Assembly (NCBI GenBank): GCA_030544235.1
Contig: CM060471.1
Span: 1,824,848-1,888,847 of the forward strand
Reading direction: 5' to 3'
DNA length: 64,000 nt
DNA from: Lepturacanthus savala
Taxonomy: Eukaryota > Chordata > Actinopteri > Scombriformes > Trichiuridae
The position numbers and the translations under genes are program-made. Of this stretch, positions 35,626 through 47,590 are shown one piece after another. How positions within the stretch are numbered: the first letter of the stretch is position 1; each line of letters starts with the position of its first letter. A model generated the notes under the pieces. That model saw nothing but the letters and a program-made list of their open reading frames with translations. It searched no databases and was not told the DNA's origin.

Positions 35626-36467
35626 CTTCAAATATTTTGGTTCATTTAAAATATCATCACAATCATGCTTTAGCATACAGACACTGTCCCTGACATGTTG
35701 AAATTATATTATATTAAGTATAATATTTATAAGTATATTATATTCTAAAACTTACACTCAAATGAGAATGACTCAGAAGTTTAAATCTTTTTAATAAATA
35801 TTGATACCTTTTATTCAAAAAGGTAAATTGACTTGAACATACAGCCAACACATTGCTAATGTAACTCTAGAACCATCCTCACAGTAATGATGATGACTAG
35901 TAACAGAGTGTGTATTGTTCTCTCCATCAGACGCCTGTGATCTCTCCCTGAACCCAAACACGGCAAACGAAAACCTTATTCTATCTGATGACAACAAGAA
36001 GGTGACACGTGGAGCAAAGCAGGACTATCCTGATCACCCAGAGAGGTTTGAATCGATTCCTCAGGTGTTGTGCAAGGAGGAGCTGACTGGACGCCATTAC
36101 TGGGAGGCTGAGTGGAGTGATGGTTGTTATGAATATATAGGTGTAGGTGTCACATACAAAACAATTGAAATCAGGCAAGTATTTAGGATAATACTCTCAG
36201 TCATGGTGTGCTATTCTCAGAACTATCAATGAGGATATCCGAGTATTTCACAATGCTAAGGTGCCTCTCAGCTGTTCTCCCTCTACCGGCTGCAAAAAGG
36301 TTGGAGTGTATCTGGACTGGCCTGCTGGCACTTTGTCCTTCTACAACGTCTCCTTTAACAGTCTGAGTCACCTCTACACCTTTAAAACTGAGTTCACTCA
36401 TCCTGTTTATGCAGGCTGCTCCATTGACACAGGATCTGGCTCTGTGTTCCTTTGTCCTGTTGAGTAA

Positions 36468-37340
36468 AATGAGGAAGTGATTCTTAATCTTAAAACTGAC
36501 ACCAACCAGTGGTGGTATTACTGTACTTAACCCTCTACAGTGCACATGCTGATGCCAGTTGAAAAATGTTTTGCATATTTTGTCTTAAAATAGACCAAGT
36601 ACACATAATCAAGATACATCTTTAATTACATTTTTAGTTTTAGTTTTTTGGGTTCATTACCATATGGCAACACAGTACCATAGTGAAAATAATGAAAACA
36701 ATGTAAAAAAATAGTTTACAGTAAAAGCAATGTGGGAAGGGCTCACAAAGTGCATTACGACAGTGTGTATAGCAACATAATTGTTAATAATGTTACTACA
36801 ACTAACTAAATGTGGATCTGTGAAATTGATGGATCTAAAAACATAAATAAATTATTCTACATGGATTTGCAGCTTGGTTCCATAAAGTTTACAATCTGCT
36901 TTTGGACAAAATTGGCCTACAACTAAACACATAATGCTAACAACATGCTAGGCTAGCAATTCCATGATGGTACATGGTTGCCAAATGGCAACCTACATTT
37001 TAACAGTTCTCTATTGTTAAATTATCAAATACAATGACAAATACAATTATGTCTTACTCAACTCTTTTCCTGTTCTAAGTTGTGTGTATTCTTTTTTTTC
37101 CCCCCAAAGTTTTAACAATTTAAATTGTAAAAACAATTCAGGCAGTCCAGTTCACATACAATAGGTATATAACAACCATACATATTTGTTTTTGATTCAG
37201 AATCAGTAATAAGATTTTTCTCTTTAATTTTAATTTTATTTGTTGTTTTACAGTAAAGTCTATAGATTTCCAAATGCTTAATATATCCTTCATTTCCTAA
37301 TTTTCTATTATATGAGCAATCATACAATAAATGAATTACA
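36468..37340. other. Downstream flank of SNTX copy C
   Basis: AT-rich; contains no recognised gene. No strong polyadenylation hexamer with a GT-rich follow-up was seen close to the stop. Confidence 0.45.
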
Positions 37341-37665
37341 TGATGTAATGGAAATTTCCAAGTCTGGCTCTTATGTATTTATCACAGACCCTCCTGACTG
37401 CTACAGACTTAGGCAGGATGTCTCATGTGTGAAGGGCAGAGACAGGTCTCCTGCAGCAGACAGAGGGTGTCGGGGGACAATGGGATCAATGACCTTTTGT
37501 GTGACCCCTGACTCCTCAGTCCTAATGTATAAATGCTCAACTGACTATTTATTCTATGTCTGACTGTACCAGGAACCAGCCTGGCTGCAGGCTGGTCTTG
37601 GCAGTTTGACCTTTCTTCTATAGAAGAAATAAAACTGTCGGCCAACGCTTATGTCTGTATTTCTT
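37340..37665 (+). repeat. Solo-LTR-like block
   Basis: It contains a TATA-like tgtataaatgctc at about 37528, then 100 bp later gaagaaataaaactgtcggc (AATAAA at about 37628). This TATA-to-polyA layout is typical of a retroviral or Gypsy LTR. The left border and target duplication are not resolved. Confidence 0.45.
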
Positions 37666-40187
37666 TTATTCACCAGAAGCAGAAAAAATGTACACAATGT
37701 TCTGGTTGTATTTTACAAAAGGTACATCTGTCATCAATGTCACAGAACCTATAAATATACTATAAGCGTTTGATGGATATATGTTATGTAATACCTTTAA
37801 ATGTAATTTCTCTTATTTTATTGAAGTACAAAAATTAGGGTTAGGGAAAAATAATATAAATAGCATAATGTCTAGGCTAATAGAGCTTGAACCTTGAAAT
37901 ACTGTAATTACATGACAGTGCAAACTTTGGTAGTTTACTACATCAGATCATATTTTGCAGTATGCAAGTGAACCACACTACATATCCTAGAAGTCAATGT
38001 GAGGTCAATAACTGAATGGGAAAGAGAAAATTTCACTTATTTTGCCCCACACTTTATTGAACAATACAGTAAATACAAATTCAAGAATCTCCACTTTGTG
38101 TTCTTACATAAACATAAACTTGAGCAAGGAAAAGGAAAGAATAAACATCAATACTATCATCTCACTGAATAAATGGATTTAAATAAATAAAATAGATAAA
38201 TAACATATATTGGTTTATATATGACACGTTAGGAAATAAAATAATATTTAAATAAATTAATGAAATAACTAAATTATACAGGCAGTCTTTTTGCAATGGG
38301 ACAATCCTTCTTGTTATGTTTCAACTACATAAAAATAATGATTAAGAACACATTACCAAATTATTTGAAACAATGACTTTTCATTCAGTTAAGCATTAAA
38401 AATGGTTAGTTAAAGTTATTACAAAGTTTTTGTAGTGGTCCATATTTTTCACCTAAGAGTAATAGAGAGGAATAAAAGATTTTAATTAAATTTTTTAAAT
38501 TTTGCCTGGCCCTAATGAAGCAGAAGCGACAGAGAAGCCATTGTGGAGGAGATTTGTAGACCAGCACAGCAGCTGACCAATCATATCCCTGGAGGTTCAC
38601 GTCGACATGGGATTTTTTTGAAGGTGAAGTCAGCCTACAGTGTAGGGGTCAGTGTCGACGCCATAGCTACAGCGTAGCTATGTACGCAGAAGTATAAACT
38701 AGACTTAATGAGAAATAAGTGGGAATAGAAAATGACTGACTGACTCTACATTAGAAAAATTGTTGCCAGCAGTGCTGTAGTTCATCGTTTGAATATCTGG
38801 GTCAAAAGGTACTAAGTACAGCCAAGATGGCTGCTGTAGTACATCTGAATTGTACCTTCTACTCGCTAACTTCCTACATAGAAGCTACTACTGTGGTGTT
38901 GGAGTAGTAGCTACTGGTTAGTAGGTAGTGATGCTAACTCGAAGTTGCTACTAGTTAGTAGACAGTGCTAGTAGTACTGACTAGTAGTAGTAGTAGTACT
39001 AACTACTTAGTAGGAAGCCATATTAAGGTTTCAGATACAACCATATTGATTGATTTATGAGACCCTTTTTGTTGGTGAGCATGAAAAGTATTTCTCACAG
39101 TTTGTTTGTTTTTTTCTTTTGCATCAAAGTCACAGAATGAACTGTTTTGAAGAAGAAAATGAAAATGTAATTTGGATTATTTCTTACTAGTATGATTTAT
39201 AAGTCAAATAATGCACCGATGACTTTGAAATGAAAAAAGCCTTTTGCTAATATATTTTAATTTCCAAATTTGACATTTCAAATTGTTTTTGGCCACTTTT
39301 TGCTGGAGAATGTTTTGAAAATAAAATTTTAAATGTCATTTTCTTTTCAAGTCATGACAGAATGACTAGTCTGGAAAAATAAAATTAAAATACAGTCTGG
39401 AATATGTATTATTCATTTTATTTATGAGTTAAAAAATGCAGCTACAATTTAAAAAAAGGCCTTAAAAAATGTGTTGCTGGCAAATGGAGCATTTACCAAC
39501 ACAAGGTACTGTATCCGGGGAACAGATCTTGTGATTTTGGCCTACAAATAAAAATGACTTGACACACACTCATGCACCGACCAGGAAGTACTGTACTGAT
39601 GCACTCATACTGATACTGACTGGGGTGGAGGGGGGTGGGGGGTGAGCTGCCAGTGGAAGGAGGAGGAGCTCTACCCATCACACAAGTTTAGTTCAAATTG
39701 ACTAACATGATATAAGTGAATGGTACTGGTAACAAATTGATAAGACAGTGGGAGGTCTAGTGCTGAATGTACAGTCTGACTGTTGCAGGAAGAAAGCACT
39801 CACTCCTTCACACAGTTGAAGTGGCCTGTCGCTGAAAGAGCTCTTCAGTTCTCTTAGAGTGTCCTGTGCTAGGGGAAGAGAATAGTAGCACAGAAACCTG
39901 CAGTATGATTCTATCTACCAGTTTTATCTACTGGTAGATAGAATTGAGCTGGTACTATTCCATAGTTATCTTACTGTTAATAGTCCCATATTTTCTATGA
40001 GATCACTCTAAAAATGTAAGGGAAAATCTAAGAAACAGATCTAAATTCAAAAAAAAGAATTTATGGAAAAAACACTGTGGCTGATCTGAACAGGTGGACA
40101 GAAATACAGTGGAATCAAAATCAGTACCCTTCAATTAACCTTGAATGGTTTTCCTTTGGCTGAGTGTGATTTTTAGTGTTTTAAAAG
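37666..40187. other. Intergenic; TAG-rich short tandem region
   Basis: No gene. 38705-38750 is a 3' scrap of the dispersed repeat (gagaaataagtgggaataga with a gactgactgact tail). 38870-39010 is dense in tagtag and actact units. Otherwise AT-rich. Confidence 0.5.
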
Positions 40188-40697
40188 TTAAAGGGATAGT
40201 TCTGTATTTTGGACATCTAGCCCTATTTCCCACATTTTGAAGACCATAATGTCACTGATCCCTTCAGTATTTCCCTCCAGCAGGAGTTACAGAAGTACAG
40301 GGAAACGCAAATTGAATTGTACTTTTCGCCAATATGTTGTCCTGCACTTTTTAGACTAATCAAATATTGAAACCAGAGCTATTTTTGTTCCAGGACTATT
40401 TTGAAGACCACAGTTCAACTCTATTAAACCGCCACTACTTTGTCGTTTATAGGAGTAATGCTCATTTCCAGACCAATCATAGCAAGTACAAATGAATGAA
40501 AAGGGAAACATTACACAGAGCAGATTATTGAGACCGGTATTACACACTGAGCTTCCTACCGGTGTTTATTCAGTTTTTCAATATTAAATAATATATTCTG
40601 CTAGGATTCAAATCTGCCCAATGCACTTCCATTATATTGAAATTCCAGGAAGTGGGAACTCGGGTTATATCTCCAAAATACTGAACCATACCTTTAA
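40188..40697. mobile_element. TTAA-type (piggyBac-like) MITE, complete
   Basis: Left end TTAAAGGGATAGTTCTGTAT, right end the mirrored atactgaaccatacctttaa; terminal repeats of about 25 bp with few mismatches, both bounded by TTAA. 510 bp, no ORF. Confidence 0.82.
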
Positions 40698-40711
40698 AAT
40701 GGTATATACAG

Positions 40712-40716
<5 letters not shown>

Positions 40717-40783
<67 letters not shown>
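40717..40783. repeat. (AT)n microsatellite
   Basis: Pure TA/AT dinucleotide run 20 bp after the TTAA MITE. Confidence 0.95.
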
Positions 40784-40786
<3 letters not shown>

Positions 40787-41974
40787 CTGTTTGGATTCTG
40801 ACCGGGTTTGGGTTCCTCATTACATTTACACAGATCTCAGCTGCCTGAAAAGCTGAATTCAAAAACTCAGAGAGAAGGTTCAAAATATCGACAGCTGAGC
40901 TCTACACTCTACTTGTTGCTTTAAGTCGAAGGACAGCACAGCGGCAAAAAGCTAAATCAATAATTTCTTTTAGTATTTGATGAATAAAGATGAGGCTCCG
41001 ACCTCAACAGCTACAGGTTGTCCTTGCATTACCAGAATGACTTGATTTCCTTCTTAGAATCTAACTCATTCACGGCTGTGTCCAACATCTGAGGCAGCAG
41101 CTGAAATGGTCAGACTAAAGTTTTCTGCTGCACCAAATTTAGGCTTAAAGGAATAATACTGAGGGTAGAGGAGTGATCTGTTTCAATGAACAGATCCTCT
41201 GGTACTTGTAAATGAGAGACACAATAAGAGGAAGACAAATTCATAGTTTCAGAGTTGTAAGATTGCCCTCACCCTCCTCTGTCTAATCAATATCTTGACA
41301 TTGAAAATGTTTTTTTTTTCTGCATTTTACTGAGCCTCTAAAGGCCAATATTCTGTCTGTGTCAGAAATGGTAGTAAGTGATGATGGTGGAGGTAAGAGA
41401 ACAATTCTGTTTCATAATGTAGTCTAAACTTCATATATTTCATTAGGTTATGCAACATTAGTCCATATATACATCAGCCATTACCTGTCTTCAGCTGACA
41501 ACATTAACTGATTACAATTCATTTCAGTGAGCTGCAGGAGTACTTCATTCAAAAGATATGGACATTTCTATTGGTTTTACCAAGACATGTAAAAAAAAAG
41601 CATATTGTTTGAAAACAGTCTTACATATGTATTTTTTTTTTACAAATAGATGCAAAGAAAAGATACAAAAAACAAGTGAAATTTGTGATTCTGTGATTCA
41701 ACAGTGATTCTGTTGGTTGTTTTAATATTTTTCAGGAAAGAGAGTTGGCTGCAGCAGAATAGAGAGAAATGAGTTTAATTCTATAAAAATGCTTGATATA
41801 CTGTTGGTGGTAAGAAAATAAGTCTCCTTCACGTTACAGGCTTTAATACTCAATTCAGATTGTTTGGTTAGATCCAATTTCTGCGTTTTTCTCAGTTTAA
41901 ATCTCATCTTCCTGTGTTATTTATTCATTTATCTTGTGCCACGATATATGTCATAAATCTGTAGTATAGTGAGA
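40784..41974. other. Intergenic, no gene
   Basis: No coding region or recognised repeat. Confidence 0.5.
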
Positions 41975-42325
41975 ATCATTCATTCATTCATCTTCTATGT
42001 CCACTTCTTCCTCATTAGGGTCACATGGTCTGCTGGAGCCAATCCCAGCACATTACATGTGAGAGGCAGGGATCCACCCAAGATGGTCACCAGTCACTCA
42101 TCACTCAGTCACATTCACTCACACACTCACACCTATGGACAATTTAGAGTCTCCAATTAACCTCAGCATGTGTTTGGACTGTGGGAGGAAGCTGGAGAAC
42201 CTGGAGAAAACCCACCAGACACAGAGAGAACATGAAACTCCACACAGAAAGACCAAGGTCTTCAACCTTCTCGCTATGAGGCAACAGCACGAACCACTGT
42301 CCCACTGTGTCGCCCTAGTGGGTAT
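41975..42325 (-). repeat. Dispersed gggcaacacggtgg repeat, antisense
   Basis: Tail cattcattcattcatcttct, core cacctatggacaatttagag and ggactgtgggaggaagctgg, 5' edge ccactgtgtcgccct. Confidence 0.86.
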
Positions 42326-44007
42326 CAAATTTATCAAAATTATTTTTTGCATCAAAATCAATCAGAATCCTTGTTTTTTTTCTCTTCCTGTAAAACAGTT
42401 TCAAATGTTTGATGACTCATCCTGCAAATCTCAATCGCTCACTTTGCCCACTTTCTTGCGACCCAATCAAATTATGAGGATTTGATTTCAGTTTGACTCA
42501 AATAATTAGTGTCACTGGTAAATAAGTCATAAAAGATACCTTTAAACTTCCACACATGCAAAGTTAACTGAAATGTGAGCTGTGTATGTACAAGAACAAC
42601 AATAACATTAAATTGGACTCAGACTAGACCAGACCAGAATATTTCACTGTTTTCTACATTTTAACCCAATTTAAGTCACACATTTTTTAAAGAAAAACAT
42701 CACATTTATTGGGGAAGTCTTTGACTAAACCATCAAATATGATAAATTAATTAAAATAGATCATTAAAAATTAAATGCTGAGCATTAAAAAAAATCGAAT
42801 TCCAGAGGGAAGACAACACACTGTGATCCAGCAGTTCCTCAACATACATATAAACAATAATGTTTCTGTAGTAAGCCAGCGCTCCAGTGAGGTCCAGAAA
42901 TACCAAAAACCTTGGACTTGACAGAACTTGTTCAGTGTTTCTCTGTGCATTTTACCTTCCTGTCTGTGTTATATAATACAATTACAAAAAAGAAAACTGC
43001 TTGAAATCTACAAGCTGCTGTATATTTTATTGTTTTTGACACGTTAAATTGGTAAAAAAGGGGGTGAAATTTAAAGAAAAAGAAAAAAAAGCCTAGTTAG
43101 GTGCTATGATTTCAGTTCTGTTTTTTTATCTGGTTCACTTGGGAGGCAAAAAGAAAACAAAAAAAGATACAAAAAAATAAAAAATCTGATTTCAGCATGT
43201 ACTGTGAAGAAGTAGAATGTAGTGCTGGTGATGGCAGTGACATATTTTCACTCTAACTGATTGTACATTGCCACCATGTGGGCAGGCTTTATCTAATACT
43301 TTATTCATGAATAGAATAGCAAAGTGTGGTAGGTTGGCCATGATTAAATTAAATAGATCACATGTGGAGTCATGTTGTAGAGCAGCTCACAGATGCAAAA
43401 AAATAAAAGAAATGATCATAAGAATACATATCCAGTAACATATTGGAAGAAAAAACTCATCTTGCAGTAGTATTCCTGAAAGTAGCTTTCTTGATGTCTG
43501 TCTGTGTGTGTGAACCTAGTAAATTATTTACTGTTGTTCTTTTTCAACCTCAGGTGTGTTTGGGATGAAAAACCACAATTTCCAATAGATAATGATCTGC
43601 AACTCATCACCAACTGGACCAACAAAAAACACTCACAGAAATGCATATCATGCAAATGTGTTTACTGTCAGGATTGATAATTAATAATATTTAATTATTG
43701 AAATGTTATTCATCACTTACAATCTAATATAAAACAAAAGTTTGCTCCTCAACCAGTTTTTTTCACAGACAAGAGGAAAAATAGCTTCTTCAAAGCAAAA
43801 AAGAAATCAAAATGGTTCTTTGATATGTTGTCATCAAGTAAAAGCTGAACAGTTTAGTTGGCCTTTGATTCCTGCCGCTCCCAAAATAGACAAGTACAGT
43901 TCATCAAAACACAAAAAACACCTACTGACATGAAGACAGAATTATTTCTTTTAGATTTTAGTGACAGGTGTATTTATAGTTACTCTTAGCGGTTACCTGC
44001 CCACAGA

Positions 44008-44008
<1 letters not shown>
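42326..44008. other. Intergenic, no gene
   Basis: AT-rich with A-rich runs at 43070-43190. No supported coding region. Confidence 0.5.

Positions 44009-44081
<73 letters not shown>
44009..44081. repeat. (AC)n microsatellite
   Basis: About 36 uninterrupted AC units. The open frame across it is an artefact of the repeat. Confidence 0.95.
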
Positions 44082-44083
<2 letters not shown>

Positions 44084-44840
44084 CCCTCTGAAGTGATTTC
44101 CTGTTCAGAAGTCTTACTGCAGTGGACTGATCTGTCTTCTGCTCCCACGGCTCAGCTTCATCTGCTCAACATGATTGTTTTGTTTGGGAAGTTGATTGTA
44201 GCCTTGACATCTCATTGTTTACTTTGCGTTGTTTCGGTAGCCTTTGCCCCTTTTTACATTTTTATGAGCCTGATGAAGCCTCGCGCAGCTGAAAATGCTG
44301 TTGTTCACAGTGTTAATGAACACCTTTTGTCATAAATTTCACAAACTGGATGTCTGGCATGCTTTGTATTGTTTTTTCTGACATATTCTTTTTGCAGAGG
44401 ACAGCACCTCTTCCTCTGTAGCACACACTGTGCCAAAGCCTTCTCCTCTTTTTAAAAAGAAACTTATCTGCAAAAAAACTTTCCCTAGCATTGCAGTTTA
44501 AAGGTGCCTTATTCTACCATTTCCCCAGTGTAGTTGTATGTTGTATTTTGCTGCTACAAAACTTTACATTTCTCCATTAACCATTAAATCAAGATTAGTT
44601 TATCTTATCTTGTTAAATTCACTACAAAATTGCAACATTTTACCTCCATAAAACAGCCCAAACTCTCTGTTGAACAGCGGTTTTCAAAGTGTGAGGCGCG
44701 CCTCCCCTGGGGGGCGCCAGAGGGCTTCAGGGGAGGCGCGGAGAAAAAAAAAGAATGTAAGAGTGTAAACATCTGGCGAGTGGCAAAATGGATCGATTTT
44801 TAACATCCAAAGTCAAAGTGAGAGAGGGCAGAGTCTGGGG

Positions 44841-46057
44841 TAGGCTTGTCCCGATCCAATATCAGCATCGGATCCGTCGCCGATATTGGCAAATTTCCAG
44901 CGCACCTATTCAGATAATCCATTCCAGTTTTTTGCTGTTGTTTCGCTAAAATCCGGTCCGCTTTTTCCAGCACACCAGCATCAGCGTCTCCCCACATTTG
45001 TTTAGCTCGGCTCGCGTTGCATAGCAACCAGAGACGCTCAGACTTGTCGCTCAGTGCCAAACGGCACAGACACCGAAACAGCGTAATTACACTGAAACGA
45101 ACCACTGGAATTGTTGCAGCACTCGGATAATGTAACTAATGTGACTTTAGATCATTTTCTTTATTTAACATGGGATGTTGACTTCTTCTCCTTTTTTAAC
45201 GGAACGCATCTCCGCAAATCTGCGGAAATGTGAGCGCGACTCCGGTGACTGGACTCGACTGTGTCACCTGATGCAGGAATAACGACGAATTAAAAAAAAA
45301 TAAATGAAAAGTGTTAAACCAGCATGTCTAAACAGAGAGAAGATGTATAACAGGATGTTGAATATCCATTCAATGTGACAAATAAAACGTTTATTTAGAC
45401 TCTTTATTCTGTCGGAAAATCCCACTTTGAAAAAACTTTATTAACAACACTCCAGACCGCCATTACATTTTTTAGCTTGCGCACCCCCGAGTGCTCGGAC
45501 TGCAGTCAGGGCAAACAGTTGAAGGCAGTGTGTAGATAGAGATGGAGCAAAAAGTGTGGAGGAGATTGGGGAGTAGAGGGCATTTTTGTTTTTAAATAGT
45601 TAACAATATAATTTGCACTGGTTTTTAAAGCCTTGGTTTACACCTGCTCAAAAGCAGAGTACTGATGCTGAGTTAATAGACTATTTTACACTCAGGTTAT
45701 TTGTTTCTTTTTTCCATACAGTTTACAGTCTGATTTGCACTTTTACTGACCACTGATGCCATTCCTGTTTGTTATTTTTCATGTTGTTAATCCCTGAATA
45801 AACAGGTCAGTTTCTTGTTACCAACCTTTGTGTATTCAAACTCACTTAAGTCAGCTGGCTAGTTGTTATCCAGAGTACTAAACCCCTTTTCAATATGAGT
45901 CTTATAACTAAGTAAGAAGGCTAAGTAACTTTAAACTTTAATACATGCTTGGTTGGATAGGCTGGTATCGGTATCGGCCACCAGTATCGGATCGGAAGGG
46001 TAAATACTATATCGGTATCGGATCGGAAGTGCAAAAAGCTGGATCGGGACATCCCTA
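44841..46057. mobile_element. hAT-type non-autonomous element nested in the first, perfect 8-bp target duplication
   Basis: Termini taggcttgtcccgatcc and ggatcgggacatcccta are inverted copies. The 8 bp before (44833-44840, gtctgggg) and after (46058-46065) are identical, which proves the insertion. No transposase ORF. Near both ends there are several atcggtatcgg or ggatcgg subrepeats. The inner 45297-45490 segment matches the hAT MITE at 12.6 kb. Confidence 0.9.
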
Positions 46058-46065
46058 GTCTGGGG

Positions 46066-46388
46066 TGAGCAGAAAGAAAAGAAAGTATGACCCTGATTAT
46101 CTGAAGTTTGGCTTTTCATATACTGGCACAGAAGATGCTCCGCTGCCACAGTGTGTCATCTGTAAAGAGGTGCTAGCTAACGACAGTATGCGGCCATGTA
46201 AACTCCGGCGTCACATTTCAACCAAACACCACAGTTTATTGACCAAGCCGAGGGAGTTTTTTGACCTGAAACTGAAGGAATTGCGGTCACAGAAAAAAGT
46301 AATTGAGGCGTTTGGCACTGTGAATACCAGGGCAACTGAAGCATTGTATCGTGTGGCGTTATGTATTACGAAGGCGGGGAAGCATTAA
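46066..46388 (+). pseudogene. hAT transposase N-terminal fragment with BED zinc finger (ZBED-like)
   Basis: The frame reads SRKKRKYDPDYLKFGFSYTG, then LPQCVICKEVLANDSMRPCK and LRRHISTKHH: a BED-type finger with C-x2-C and H-x4-H ligands, as at the start of the Charlie/ZBED5-like hAT transposases. It helps the transposase bind the element ends. A likely native start lies at 44788 (MDRFLTSK), now 1.2 kb away because of the nested insertion, and the two parts are also one base out of frame. The frame ends at 46388 with no catalytic DDE or dimerisation region. Dead. Confidence 0.78.
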
Positions 46389-46476
46389 AATGTGTTTAAA
46401 AAATCTATTGAAAATATACAGATGTTAAAATGTGTTTAAAAAATCTAATGAAAATATACAGATGTTAAAATGTGTT
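46385..46476. repeat. 40-bp tandem repeat, 2.3 copies
   Basis: Unit ttaaaatgtgtttaaaaaat plus a further 20 bp, repeated at 46385-46424 and 46425-46464 with one change, then a partial third copy. It lies inside the hAT element after the BED-finger frame. Confidence 0.9.
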
Positions 46477-46626
46477 GTGTTAAAAACATTTATTGTTTAG
46501 AACCTTTTTGAAACAACAACAATAACCGTAATAATAGCAATAATGATTAGGGGGGGTGGAGGGGGGCCGGTGTGCTTTTGAGTTCTCCTAGGGGAGGCTC
46601 ACTATCCCACACTTTGAAAACCCCTG

Positions 46627-47160
46627 GTGTAGAATAAACCTGAGCCAACATATGACATCAACTGGTCATTTAACTACTCCGATCTCTTTTTTATTTTCTA
46701 AGAATGTGATTAAATGCAGGTTTGGAGTTAACAAGACGTGGATTAAATGCTAATCATGCTGCTGGTAAATGAATAACCAGTCCACATGTAGACACAATTC
46801 TCCTCTCTTCCGTCTCATAATTAGCAGCCAGTAGCTGCTGTTTATGACACAAAGTTTTTATTTCAACAACATACCCACCTTCAAGTGCAGCACGAGCCTC
46901 CTCTTGTTTTTTTTTTTCTTTTACTCACTCCTGACTCAGCTTGTCACTTGGACACCATCTTCATCCAACAACCTGTCAGTCCAGCTGGTCACTGATTGGT
47001 CAGATGCTGAGTGCTGTTAATCGTTGTGGCAGTGTGTCACATTACACTTCTCTTTATTCTCTGTCCTGCCTCAGGTTGACTTGGTCTATTGGTGCTTCTT
47101 CACAGCCATGAGCTCTGTGTGCTGTGTGCATCATTTGTGTATTTGCAGAAAATGCGTCCC
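46627..47160. other. Intergenic, no gene
   Basis: Nothing recognised. Confidence 0.5.
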
Positions 47161-47164
47161 TTTA

Positions 47165-47590
47165 TGTAAATTGGGTCCCCTCATTTTACACCACATACGC
47201 TGTGGGGCCCTCCCCACAGTGCATGTTCTGCATGTAGGGAGGGGCGGCACTGATCTACATATACCTGTAGCAGCAATGCAGTCTGCCTTCCCACACACTC
47301 ACTCTGAAAATCCCTGTTTGCACCCCTCCCCTCTCTGTTGTGACTGGCTGAGCTCGGTCGGTGGGTCAGGTACGAGTGCTGTGGAAGGAGTTATCAGCTA
47401 CATGGATCCAAAGGTCATTACTATTAACTTTCGATTTCTCAATGTCCTATGTTCAGCCAGGTTTCAGAGGAGGCCAGACAATGAGTAGCTGGTCTTATTT
47501 CACTTTATGTGTTAGCAGGAACAGGAGAGGCTGAAATATTTACACTGAAAAACACTGAAAAAGTGTTTTTTTTTTTCATAATATGTTTAA
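47165..47590. mobile_element. MITE-like element, same family as 3695-4040
   Basis: It shares cacccctcccctctctgttg-like sequence, a gtgttagcaggaa segment and a T-tract followed by cataatatg with the 3.7-kb copy. The 154-codon open frame here is considered accidental. Confidence 0.5.

Larger units (their letters stand above)
32785..36467 (+). pseudogene. SNTX-family gene copy C, disrupted by frameshifts and a stop
   Basis: Closest paralogue of copy B. First coding exon 32785-32875 (start ATG; ALGRPFTLGMLYNAHKDELL), second 33526-35002, third 35931-36467 (PRYSPRY; ends in TAA); GT-AG borders are all kept. Breaks: at about 34682-34690 a net 5-bp loss relative to B puts a TGA right after the SLET codons, in the thioredoxin-like domain. 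In the PRYSPRY exon a further net 5-bp loss near 36165-36180 shifts the frame, and a TAA falls just after (about 36190-36200). The upstream MACPF-like and FAT-like regions are open (391 residues from 33510). A truncated product of about 415 residues lacking PRYSPRY could in principle be made. Assembly error is the main alternative. No corrected reading is given. Confidence 0.85.
44675..46626 (+). mobile_element. hAT transposon (BED-finger type), interrupted by a second element
   Basis: Terminal inverted repeats: left cagcggttttcaaagtgtga then ggcgcgcctcccct; right agggga ... cacactttgaaaacccctg. They are flanked by an imperfect 8-bp duplication (ctgttgaa / gtgtagaa, 6 of 8). The inside encodes a BED zinc finger and little else, so most of the transposase has been lost. 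A 1217-bp foreign element splits it at 44841-46057. Confidence 0.82.

Noticed and set aside
47024..47488. 154-codon open frame
   Set aside because: It overlaps a MITE-like repeat and begins in unrelated flank; no protein family recognised.
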